Source: Rhizomucor pusillus (lineage: Eukaryota; Mucoromycota; Mucoromycetes; Mucorales; Lichtheimiaceae). From it: a DNA stretch of 47,002 bases. Location of the stretch: the NCBI GenBank assembly GCA_900175165.2, contig FWWN02000279.1:1-47002 (forward strand), given 5' to 3'. The position numbers and the translations under genes are program-made. Below, one piece after another: positions 9,466-19,163 of this stretch; the stretch's first letter is position 1; every line of letters begins with the position of its first letter. The notes beneath the pieces were generated by a model. The model saw only the letters and a program-made list of their open reading frames with translations, did no database searches and was not told the origin of the DNA.

Positions 9466-10727
9466 ATATACACATATTAGACATTCTTTCTTGTAGAAAA
9501 GAAATATTCGCAGAGATTATGGTTTCGATATATCCAAAAATGCACAAAGAGCACAGTGAAGAATGTGTTGGTTCAGAACAAAGAACTGTTTTACTTGGTA
9601 TTTTTCAGTCCACTCGCATTAGCTAGGTGCATTCGTGGGCCTAGTCGATCAAAAGATTGTCGATAGATACTTGTAAAGAACACTCTCATGCAGGATCGTA
9701 AGTCTGTCTTGGCTCTGCGTTTCCTGCGTGCAACAGTTTCGTGCTGAAGATCTTCATCTTTCAACTCAGAAAGCAACCGACCAATGCCACGAGCACCACC
9801 ATATCCATCAAGAGCATTTTAGTGTAATAAAGCAACATTCATTCTGCCAGACTATTTATAGTAATTCTTCAAATTCTGATACGTTGAGTTCGATCACAGA
9901 CTCAATGTTTCTAGGGATAAACCCTGTGAGAGGCTCCAGGGTTAAGCTGTAAATAATTATGAGTCACACATTGTAGCTGCATCAATACAGCAGCGACGCA
10001 GCAACAATGATGGCAGCAATGAAAGGGTTCGGTCACGCGGATACCCACGGATTTCTGCGTGCAAAAGGAGAGGTGGTTGGGCCAATAGCTCCGCCAATGA
10101 TCACATTGTCCGATCTGAGGGGTTATTTGCGCAGATCGTGAGATAGATAATGAGAAATCAAACAATCAGCAGGTTGTTTGCTAGGTGACGGAGGTGATGA
10201 ACGCTGTCTCAGTCATTGGTATTACTCATTGTAGAAAAATATTAGAGTGCTGTTTTAGAAGATCAGAAAGCTGTGCCCGTCTTCCGAGAAGAAAGGAAAA
10301 AAAAATTAGCCTACGAAGTCCCGCTGAGGGGAAATAGTAGCACAAAAGCAGCACCAGCCCAGCAAGCAAATTTTTTGCGTGGCGGGGGAGGTTGCTCCAA
10401 TCCTATTTTGTCGGCCTACGACCAAAATTTCTCTTGCTTTCCTACCTCTCTTCTCTTTCCTCTCTTATACTTTCCAATCACACTTCTCTATGCGATCTGT
10501 TTTCCTACCTGATCGACCTCTTCACCTTGCTGGCTCTTTCTTGCTTCGACGACGGCAACTCCTTCCATAAATAACTAGCTCCCTTTCTCTCTGTTCTTTG
10601 TCTGTTTGGTACACATCTCTCTTACACAATCTGCTTGTCTCTCTCTCTACTACTACTACTCTCTCTTACATACACCCTCCCAGATTTTTGCTCATTTCTG
10701 ACCCCCTTATACTCTTATATCTTTACG
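9466..10727. other. Intergenic region and phosphatase promoter
   Basis: No gene is supported. A minus-strand open stretch at 9591-9776 (charged, SELKDEDLQHETVARRKRR) lacks an ATG and is not recognised. CCAAT-like boxes occur near 10080-10100, and from about 10420 to 10720 the plus strand is a long C+T tract leading into the phosphatase gene, probably its core promoter and 5' leader. Confidence 0.4.
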
Positions 10728-11621
10728 ATGGTCAACATTGGCGACAAACGATTCACTGCACGCAACGGCGCTGTGCCTCTCGGGCGCATGCTGACGCTGA
10801 TAGAATGTCCCAACACCTCCCTGCGATACCTTATCCTCGACTGTCCCACCGAGTCGACTCTGGATTACTACGTCGAACAGTTTGGACAGTACGACGTTGA
10901 CGCTGTGGTTCGATGCTGCGAACCGACGTACAGCGCTGCTCGGCTAACCGAGCTAGGAATTGATGTCATTGATCTACCGTTTAAAGACGGCAGTGCGGTG
11001 AGTACTTTATCAAGGAGCCAATGGGGGAAGAGAGGGAGAAAGGCATAAAACGAAAAGAGAAAAAAAATGCCTCAAACTTTCTCTTTCTCTCTCTCTTTTT
11101 CAGTGCGCTTGCCTTTTTATCTCACGTGTTCATTCAACTGATCGGGAAACTTTTCTGTTATACATAGCCCCCTCCTCAAGTTGTGCGTGAATGGTTGACA
11201 CTCGTAGAAAGGACAAGAGCCAAGGATCCCACGCCGACCATCGCCGTCCACTGCGTGGCTGGTCTCGGGCGTGCGCCGGTCCTCGTTGCCATAGCTCTCA
11301 TTGAAATGGGCATGAAACCTTTGGATGCGATTGAATACATTCGCGGGAAGCGGCGAGGCGCATTCAACAAGGTTCAGATCGCTTATCTGGTAAGTTGAGA
11401 AAAAAAATATTTATACACTTGTATAATTATGATATCAACGGATCTGTATTTGGTCGGTTTGCTAATTATTTATAATATTTATATAGGATACATACAAGAG
11501 GATGCTCAAGAGCAAGTCGTCCAGCAGCAACTACTCTTTCCGCACCTCGCTTGGCCGCATGTTTAGAATAGGTAGCAAGAATAGTAGCAACGGAAATGCT
11601 ACTGTGCAGCAACAGACGTGA
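10728..11621 (+). CDS. PRL/PTP4A-type protein tyrosine phosphatase
   Basis: Small dual-specificity-like phosphatase related to animal PRL (PTP4A), which also binds CNNM magnesium transporters. Spliced length is 208 aa. The P-loop is HCVAGLGR (nucleophile C119, R125) with the PRL-specific alanine after [13 protein letters not shown] (about 83-93) is the WPD-like acid loop and FIxxKRRGAFN-like [13 protein letters not shown] follows. Exons: 10728-10997, 11168-11389, 11487-11621. Animal PRLs end in a prenylated CAAX box; this one instead ends in a 40-residue serine/asparagine/glutamine tail (…NATVQQQT) with no C-terminal cysteine, so membrane attachment by farnesylation is not expected. It is convergent with the downstream membrane-protein gene, 40 nt stop to stop. 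Confidence 0.9.
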
Positions 11622-11661
11622 CTATATGGCCTGAATTTTGTTGTGCTGTATCAAATGCATT

Positions 11662-12375
11662 TTAATTACGACAATGTGATGATGATGTTGATGATGTTGA
11701 TGATGAAAAATGATGCTTTTCTTGGTCTTCTTGTTGTTGTTGATGATGTACTGCTAGCAGAGCTGCAGTTGCAGTTTCTGGATCAAGTATGAGGTAATTT
11801 GCGTCAGACGTGCGAGTGCCTTCGGAAGGTGTGTAAGCAGGCGGAGGTATTTGGCATTGGTGACAGTGTCTGGAAGAAGATGATGGTGACGGATGATATT
11901 GTTCCAAGATTTCTTTCGCGGTTGGAGCAGAAGGGGTCGGAGTATCGGCCTCGTCTCGTATGACAGGATAGGGTGCAGACGGTATTGCCGATGCTGCCGG
12001 CGCAAAAGTCGTTGGCGCAAGTTTAGGTTCAGGAACGGCATTGGGCACGCTGCTTCTGCTTGATATCGTTGTTGCTGGTGGTGGTGGTGGTGGTGATATT
12101 TCCTGCTGCTGCTGCTCTCGCTGACGTCGTTGCTGGTCTTGTTCCACTTGGAGATCCTTGCTGCTGGTCGCATAAGGCAGATCAAGGGTCCTTTTACGTC
12201 GTCGTCGTTTGTGTCGCTTGTCACATTCGCGGATATGCCAGAATAAAAAGATGCCAACTCCGAGTATAAAGGACAATGCAAGACCGCCCGTCAGGGATAA
12301 TACAACTGCAAGTACCCGTATATGCCGCTCATCGTTTCTTAACTTATATACAAGTGACTCTGGATTCTCTGCCAT
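11662..12375 (-). CDS. Single-pass membrane protein with cytosolic proline/glutamine-rich tail and PPAY motif
   Basis: Intronless, 237 aa, not recognised by family. I start at 12375 (MAENPESLVYK) because the open frame upstream encodes only low-complexity F/L/S residues from a pyrimidine-purine tract and lacks a comparable context. Residues 21-48 form one hydrophobic helix (VLAVVLSLTGGLALSFILG…), followed at once by a stop-transfer patch KRHKRRRRKR. The remaining 180 residues look disordered: Q-rich (QRRQREQQQQE), six prolines, S/T-rich, ending in HHQQQQ and S/T/H runs. IPPPAYTPS holds PPAY at 178-181, a class I WW-domain ligand of the kind used by Rsp5/NEDD4 adaptors. Role as an ubiquitin-ligase adaptor or plasma-membrane sensor is inference only. 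Confidence 0.65.
   Translation of the reverse strand: MAENPESLVYKLRNDERHIRVLAVVLSLTGGLALSFILGVGIFLFWHIRECDKRHKRRRRKRTLDLPYATSSKDLQVEQDQQRRQREQQQQEISPPPPPPATTISSRSSVPNAVPEPKLAPTTFAPAASAIPSAPYPVIRDEADTPTPSAPTAKEILEQYHPSPSSSSRHCHQCQIPPPAYTPSEGTRTSDANYLILDPETATAALLAVHHQQQQEDQEKHHFSSSTSSTSSSHCRN
11676..11760. repeat. TGATGATGTTGATGATG-type short tandem array
   Basis: Imperfect GATGTT/GATGAT units and a TTGTTGTTG run lie in the 3' end of the PPAY membrane-protein gene, encoding its C-terminal S/T and Q tracts on the minus strand. Confidence 0.6.
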
Positions 12376-14489
12376 GCAGCAAAGATATGAAGAAAAAAGA
12401 AAATAACAGATCAGAAAAAGGGGGTAACTAGGAAAAAGAAGAAATTGCAAGAGAAGAAAAAAGAAAAAGAGAAAAGTGAAGAAAAAGAATTTTATAACGA
12501 AACGAGTGTATGTACATGTGTGCTGTTCGTCTGCTGCTGCAAAAAACACGGAAAGCTGCTGCACGTTCATGCCCCAGAATAATCCATTGTGGCGACGCCG
12601 GCTCGCTCCTGCATTCGCCGGACAACCATGCTGTCAACATCAGCCAGTCCTTCCTGATCCGATATGTTTATGCAATTAGCAGCACCATAGTAACAAAGAC
12701 CTGCTGCCACACATATATTGCCTCAGTATCTTTTTTATTTGGCCTTTTGTATCTTAGCGATGACTACCAAATCCCCTTGAACTTTTTTTTTTACTTTACC
12801 CCTGCCCCATTAACCCTCCCCCTCACCAGCAGCAAATTCCTACTAATTCCATCAGCAGCGTGTAAGCACTGCTACTTTCTATTTGCGTACGCTAGATCAC
12901 CTTCCATCTCCGGACTGAGTCATATCAGCTCATCAATAGTCAGAGACAGACGTTGAACTTCTATGTTGTCGAGTAAGCGGATCCAACATCAGCTGTTGTC
13001 TTGTCCTGGTCAGAGTGATCATACGTACAGGCAAATACAAGTTTCTAGAGCTCCGAGCTGTCTCACTCTTTAAGCATGTTCACGCTCTTATTCACCGGGA
13101 AACCAGGAAGACTAAACGGAGATCCATCATTAAGAACCGTTTTCGGATAGCTTACGTTTTAAAAAGGATAGACGGGTCATCCTGTAGGTGATCATTTTCT
13201 TTTGCGACCGTGATTACTGCTCATCCGAGCATTCTTGCGCCCGTTTATATCGAGCAGCCAGTGATAGGAATGGACAAGACATGAATCTGATTTGAAAAAA
13301 TATGGCAATATAGTACACGCATGGAAAAGGAGAGCCAGGATATGCCAATTGCATATTTCGGGCATGAATTTCTTCTCTCCAACTTTTTGATTAGGAACTT
13401 GGAAGATATTGGTTGGGAATGGAGCACGTAAATTTTGCCGTCTCGATGTTTATATAGTACCTCATCAATGTTTGGGTCCCGTGCTTGATTCATATTCAGC
13501 TTATGTCCAGTAATCAAAAGGCAAACAGGCAGCCCTCTTTTGATCACGCAAAAATCATTTTAAAAAGTTTGCGTTTTCACATGTATGCGTGGCGGACTTG
13601 TCACCGACATCTCGGTTATTATCAAGCGTATGTTTACTGCTTAAGTTTACTGCGCACGGATATCTTTATCGGCTGACGGTGCAGCAAACGAGTCCAATTT
13701 ACGATCAGCGATCTTACGTTTTGCCTGATTGAAGAATATTCGTAAATCGTACAAAGTGATCTTCCTCGGGGAACTCCTTACTAGCTTCTTGACCAAAGGT
13801 TCCCATATTTGAAATCAAAGAGTCATCTTAAATGACACATTGACGAGCAACATCAGTAGTACTTTTCACATGATGCTATTCTTCCTAGTGTAACTTCGCG
13901 GCATAGCAGCGGCAATAACAGGAGCAATGCGGTTACGTTAGCATTCAATCATTTGTAGACATCGCTTATGATACTAAATAGAGTGAAGTCTTCATAAACG
14001 TCTCGCCGTCGTTGTAGTCGTCAATGTAGCAACCAGGGGGTTCTCATCTACGACAGCAAACAAGAAGCCAATCAAAATTTCAGGGGATGTCAATCGTCAG
14101 CCCGATCCTGTATAGCCTAAAATGACAATAGGGATGAAATGGCATAGTAAGTAAATACTACTATATGTATTCGAAAACCTCGGATAAGAGCTACTAGAGA
14201 GAGAGAGAAGAGTGATAGTACGATTTAAAGTGTAAGAGAGGGAAGGAAAGGAAAAAGCAAAGGAAAGTCATGGGGAGAGTGGAGGCAAGTATATCGAGCA
14301 AACAAAAAGAAAGAAATGAGATGTCGAAAGAGATAGAGAGAGACAGAGAGGAAAAGAAAGGAAAGATTCGATGAAAGAGAAATAGCTATATGTATATATA
14401 TATATATATGATACACACACGTTTGCATACAACACACACATGCACAAAAGCTGGGAAGACGCAAACGTACGCAAACAAAAGGGCCGAGT
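12376..14489. other. Gene-poor interval
   Basis: No gene, tRNA or clear mobile element could be supported. Open stretches such as 12510-12956 (+) and 13245-13547 (-) lack recognisable domains and codon bias. Close to 14200-14400 the plus strand becomes purine-rich (GAGA/GGAAAG) with a TA microsatellite at about 14392-14409; this lies downstream of the WWE gene. Confidence 0.4.
14392..14409. repeat. TA dinucleotide microsatellite
   Basis: A run of alternating T and A, with CA/GT-rich sequence on its right side, downstream of the WWE gene. Confidence 0.8.
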
Positions 14490-15061
14490 TTACGATTCTC
14501 TTGGCTGCTGCTGCTGCTGTCGCCTCTTTCTGCGACCGGGATGGGCGGCACCTTCTACAATGCGACGCACAAGTATAAACACGCCTTCGGACGAAACGAC
14601 AATGTCTAAAGACAGCACAGTTGCGTTAGCAAAAGACGAAAAAAGAAAAAAGATAGGGTGACTTTGTATTTACTTTGCACCATATCGGCCATGCAGTAAC
14701 CGCCGAGATTGGCCTGCCAAAAGTAAAAGTCGGCGATGCATGAACCGGTTTGATACAGATTCTCAAGATCGCGTTGATGCTTGAGTGTCAGTGGATGGAA
14801 ATCCTGATCTCTCATCACACCCCACTCTGGATGATACTGTCTCGATGGATCGCTGGCGTTTTTCGTGCCTGTGTTGGAAGGCGATGGTGCAGCAGCAGCA
14901 GTTGACACCGCCGGCGGTGTCAACTGCGTTGCTGGTCCTCCTTCGTTTGCATTATCCCACCCCATGAGTCCAAAGGCCGCCGCCGCAGCCGTCTGTTGCT
15001 GCTGCTGATGTTGTGGGAAACCATGCTCTGTAGTGCTCGCGCTAGCAGCTCGATTCATCAT
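14490..15061 (-). CDS. Small WWE-domain protein
   Basis: 167 aa after one intron; exons 14674-15061 and 14490-14605 (minus strand, intron 68 nt). The first 75 residues are low complexity (QQQQQ, AAAAA, P/S/T). Residues about 78-147 fit a WWE domain: HPEWGVMRDQDFHPL, then LTLKHQRDLENLYQTGS, a hydrophobic DFYFW strand, YCMADMVQN and GVFILVRRIV, matching the family pattern W…iE.aY..G…idl..M.q.N…R.vRR. The splice at 14673/14606 rebuilds MVQ-N-IVV and so restores the domain, which supports it. The protein ends in a basic GRRKRRQQQQQ tail. WWE domains bind iso-ADP-ribose in poly(ADP-ribose) or occur beside ubiquitin-ligase and lipase domains; here it stands alone. Start chosen at the first of two ATGs (MMNRAAS). 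Confidence 0.6.
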
Positions 15062-15144
15062 GCGCAGACACAAAGGAGAGAAGAAATACGCGAAGAGAGA
15101 GGGAAGGGAAAAGAGAGTAGAACAAAATCGAGAAAAGAAGTAAA

Positions 15145-15160
15145 AGAGAGAGAGAGAGAG
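15145..15160. repeat. GA dinucleotide microsatellite
   Basis: AGAGAG run in a purine-rich plus-strand stretch just upstream of the WWE gene's start. Confidence 0.7.
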
Positions 15161-15432
15161 TGAGAGTGAGAAAAAAGGGGGTTGTGTGTGTTTTGCTTGT
15201 CCATTTTGGCGTCGCTCTTTTTAATAGTCTCGGTAAACACTCTCGTCAGTTTAGATGATCTTTGACTGACGATACTCACGCAACGACCAGCAGCAAGCAT
15301 ATATCTCAAGAATATGCACTCCCTGGTTACCAAGCAGCAGCTCATTAAAATACAGCGAGACACATCTATTAACGATTCTCGCCGCCGTCGATCTCACTTG
15401 GTTGCAGAGACCGCTGGCTGTTGAGTTTCATT

Positions 15433-15451
15433 GTCTCTCTCTCTCTCTCTC
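15433..15451. repeat. CT dinucleotide microsatellite
   Basis: Nine or so CT units in an intergenic region; no gene adjoins it. Confidence 0.75.
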
Positions 15452-16734
15452 ATCGATAACGCTAAATCCAGGCAGTGTTTACGTCTGCATATTGTGACAC
15501 GTATATACAGAGCTTTCTGAGGCTGCAATGGCGTGAATGGGCCAACTCAGGCACAAGTTCCAGGCTCTTTCGTATCGCTTTAATCTATTTGCTTGTCTCT
15601 TCCTTTCTCACGGTTCGTCTTGCTTCAGTCCGCCGTCCCCACTCGGCCCCTGTTTCTTTCTTTCAGGATTTCTCCACTGTATATCGAGCGCCTTTTTTTT
15701 CTCGAGTTTACCGCAAGCGGTTGCACAAAATCCGTCGTTTTGGGACGACCAACCTTGTTTGATCGGCGCTCGCGCAGGACTCGATGTACGAGCAAGCAGC
15801 ATCTTCGATACGTATGCGTAAATACAGTTAACATGTACACTGAATGTCATATCTACAATAGCTAATACATCGTTGCTGACAAATAATGTGCTATCGTCGG
15901 CGGATACCTATAAAGGTCTTATAGTACCACTTCCCGGGTCGACTGGTTCCGAGGTTTCCGAAATGGCGTTTGGTCATGGGAGCAAAAAAACCATAGTATT
16001 GGGGGTGTGGGGGTAAAGGCACGGTGCTCACACAGTTACCCACATGTTTCGCTGCGGGAACTTGTCAAAGGCGGGTGACACCTGTCTTCTTTTTTTCCTT
16101 GCTTTTCTTTTTCTTACTGTTTATGGATACGATCGTTAGTTAAAGGCTTATCTTCGTACTCTTTCAACAGACTGGCACGTCCAACAGAAATTCTGTCAAT
16201 TTGAACTGTACACTGTATCTTTTAGACATCCCGGCGCATCGGGCGAAAGAAATACAACTTGCAGATAAAATATCTCACTGTCATAAATATTGCACTGTGA
16301 GCTTCTTTGCTACAAGCTCATTTTTTGCTAGTAGCGAGTCCAAAAAGGGCTTAACTGGTGCCCTGATAGGCGCCGTCTACTAACAGAAAAATCTATGTCA
16401 GTGTTCATACAATGTAATGGATAAGTAAAGTGTATATCCAAAGCTGCTCTAGTACGTAGCCCGTATCAAAGTGCATATAATATTCTATGTTGTTCGCGTG
16501 CTTCCACTAGTAGGAGACGAGCGGGCATAGGCTGACGACGATGGTCCCGCCGACACGCGGTTATTCTCTTATCACTACTCTTGCTTTCAGAAAATGATTT
16601 GGATGGATTTGGGTGGGACATGGACAATTTATTATTGATGATGTTGGCAAAAATAAGGGATGCTGGGTGTAAATGTGAAGCATAGAGAATAAGAGAAGGA
16701 AATAACTTTTCTTTTTGTTTTTGGTCGCAGTAGC

Positions 16735-16760
16735 AAAGAAAGAAAGAAAGAAAGAAAAAG
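16735..16760. repeat. AAAG tetranucleotide microsatellite
   Basis: Five to six GAAA units followed by a short GT run. Confidence 0.75.
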
Positions 16761-18421
16761 AGTGTGTGTGTGTATGCGTGTGCCAAATGTGTATAGCTAT
16801 ACATACAAGTTGGGTCCTGGGAAGAGAAAGAAAATATTTACAACTTAAGGGGAGCATGGCCAAGGCTTTTCTTGTGGGTTGCTGAAAACATGAAGGAAAG
16901 AAGTAGGATCGAGGAAATGCTGTAGGGAAGGAGGAAGGAGCTAACATTGTCGACAATGTTAAAAAAAGGCCAAGAATAAAACATCGAATGATGGAATAGT
17001 GTTGCAGTTGGGTATGCTGGTGGTGAGTGTGTGTGTGCAAAGACAAATGCTAATGTTGGAATAACTTTCATGTGGTTGTTTTTTTTTCTTCTTGCAGTTT
17101 TGGGAATGAAGTTGCGTTGCTTGCTTACTTGCTTGCATGGGAGCAGTAAGTGAGTATGTAGCGTTGTTGCTGGATATGTGTTGTGTGTGTTTGTGTGTGT
17201 GCTGAGTAGACATCAAGGAAAGCACCAACGAGGGTTGTTTTCGACGGTGCTTACTTGAGTAGCGGACAATGAGGTCTCTTGTGTCCATACTTGCCACACC
17301 AGGTGCTAGACAGTGTGATAAGAATAATTATAAATTTAGCTTTCTTTGTTTGTTACGGGCCCTTTGAGGGTGCACACACTAGACTGTCAAACTCACCATT
17401 GACCTCCTTGCAGATTAAGCGGCTTGATTGCAAAGGACATGTTTTCTTTTATATACTTTCGGGATACTTGGGCTTTTAAAAAGAAGCTTTTGCTTGATTA
17501 AACAAGGTAAAGAAAAGAAGAAAGACAAGAGAGAGAGAAGAATGGTCGAGTATTTATATTTGAATAGTGGAAAAGGGCTGTTCAAGGTTGCAGCAAGTTC
17601 TAAGCTGACAAAACATGCGGTTACGCCGTTGTCATGGGGTTCCATTTTGACATTTGAAGGGCCAGAATTAGGCCATGTCTCAGTCTATGCAGCCTGCAGA
17701 TCGATCCATCTCTGTGCACGGAAAGAATCCGCTTTCTAGCTGGTCCTATTTTTGTTGCTTTGCTCTCTCTGGCTGGTTCTTCTCTGCCCTTCTTGGGGGG
17801 AGCACAGGTCGATCGATGGATGGATAGCAACAATCTGGAAAATATCTAAGGACGCCGACGTACATGCATCTTCTTTTTTTTGTGTCCTTATTTCTTTTTC
17901 AGGGATCACATCCACGTTTGTTGCTACAACCATCGTCGGGCACGCACGTAAAAACAAATATAGGAAAAGAAATTACACGCGGAATACCGGAAAGCGTAGC
18001 AGCAGAACGGCGTAGGTATTAAAAAGGACAGGGATAGATGTAAATTTAAGACTCAAGATCGATGTACCTGTGCAACAAGCCTTATCCGTGCGTCTCCCCT
18101 TTGCTCTCTATCGTAGTAGACGTAATCATTCGGCGCCCACGCGTTGTGCGACACACATTGTCAAGTTGAGTTGCTACGCGCACAAAAAGCTTACTTTTTC
18201 CTTGCACTACTCCGGAAAGGAAGTGAGTGATGCGGCTGTCATTTTGAGACACCGCATCTGAGAGTTTGGGGGAGAAGCACAAGGTGATCACACACAAGTT
18301 TTTTTTTTCCATCATCATCGCTGCTGCTGCTGCCCTCCTTTGCAATGACATGAGTCTGACGTAAAGGAATTGCTGTTAGTGCTGCTGGTGCTGCGCAGTA
18401 CCATCCCTTCAGATAAAGCGG

Positions 18422-18457
18422 CAGCACCACCGTCAGCACCACCGTCAGCACCACCGT
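18422..18457. repeat. Three tandem copies of a 12-bp unit
   Basis: CAGCACCACCGT occurs three times head to tail and a partial fourth copy follows. The length is a multiple of three, but the minus-strand open frame around it (18239-18562) has no ATG, so coding use is doubtful. Confidence 0.8.
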
Positions 18458-19163
18458 CAGCAACGCGATCACCAAGTTCAGGGCTCGCTCTCGGTTCCCG
18501 TGATCTTCAAAAAAATAACAAATAAAATGTTTTTTGTTTGCCTGGCGCACGAGCGCCCTCAAACTTTCCCTTGCCCAGGATTTGTTTGGGAATTTCGTTG
18601 CTACCTACTAGTAGCTTCGCTCGCCGTCGTGACGATAATCGCTCCTAAGGTTTGGAGCTAAAATGAAAACAAGAAGCTTGTCCCGCACCCCATTTTGCAC
18701 TATCTTCGAGAAAAAGCGATGCATGCTTGTAGCCGCGTACACAAAAACTCAATTTGATAAGGTTCAATGGTAGTTTTTATCACCATACACTGTGGTATCA
18801 TTTTGTTTAAAACATCTCTCTACTTATCGAATGACTGGGCATGTATGTTTGTTCGGGCGTGTTTGTGCGTATGCGTGTGTCGGCGTGTACGTATATATGT
18901 GCTTGCGTGTGCGTATATGTATACATGTATGGATTTTGGACTCTGTACCCAAGGTCGGCTCAGTTGTGTATATAAGTATAGTCATGTTTTTGATGTTTGG
19001 TGATTGGCGTGCGTGTGTGTGCGAGTGTTTTGTTGAATTGAAAATGAAAAATAAAGCCGATGGCTATGTTTTTTCCTTGGTTACCAAGGAGTTTGCACAC
19101 GGGAGAAGGGCCAGAAAGACACCGGATAGTAAGTATGTATGTATGTGGTGCACTTGAGATTTC

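Larger units (their letters stand above)
15062..19163. other. 4.1-kb gene-poor, microsatellite-rich interval
   Basis: No gene is supported. It contains GA runs (about 15145-15160), CT runs (15433-15451), AAAG repeats (16735-16760), GT runs (about 17010-17040 and 17180-17205), a 12-bp triplication (18422-18457) and a long alternating purine-pyrimidine tract (18846-18935). On the minus strand an ATG at about 17292 followed by MDTRDLIVRYS and a good donor (GTAAGC) could be a first coding exon, but no convincing downstream exon was found. Several 60-160-codon open stretches lack ATG starts or are low complexity. Confidence 0.4.

Noticed and set aside
9591..9790. Minus-strand charged open frame (SELKDEDLQHETVARRKRR)
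   Set aside because: No ATG in frame, no splice partner and no recognised family; 60 codons can occur by chance.
14121..14150. 14-nt match (GGGATGAAATGGCA) to the eL19 intron snoRNA candidate
   Set aside because: Flanks differ completely and no D box or terminal stem is present; taken as chance.
16838..17292. Minus-strand ATG with MDTRDLIVRYS and a good donor, possibly joined to a long open frame of CA/T-rich codons
   Set aside because: The joined frame would be low-complexity T/H/L/S residues read from microsatellites; no domain and no end exon.
18239..18562. Minus-strand hydrophobic open frame with VVLT repeats
   Set aside because: No ATG start; the hydrophobic run only reflects the 12-bp tandem repeat.
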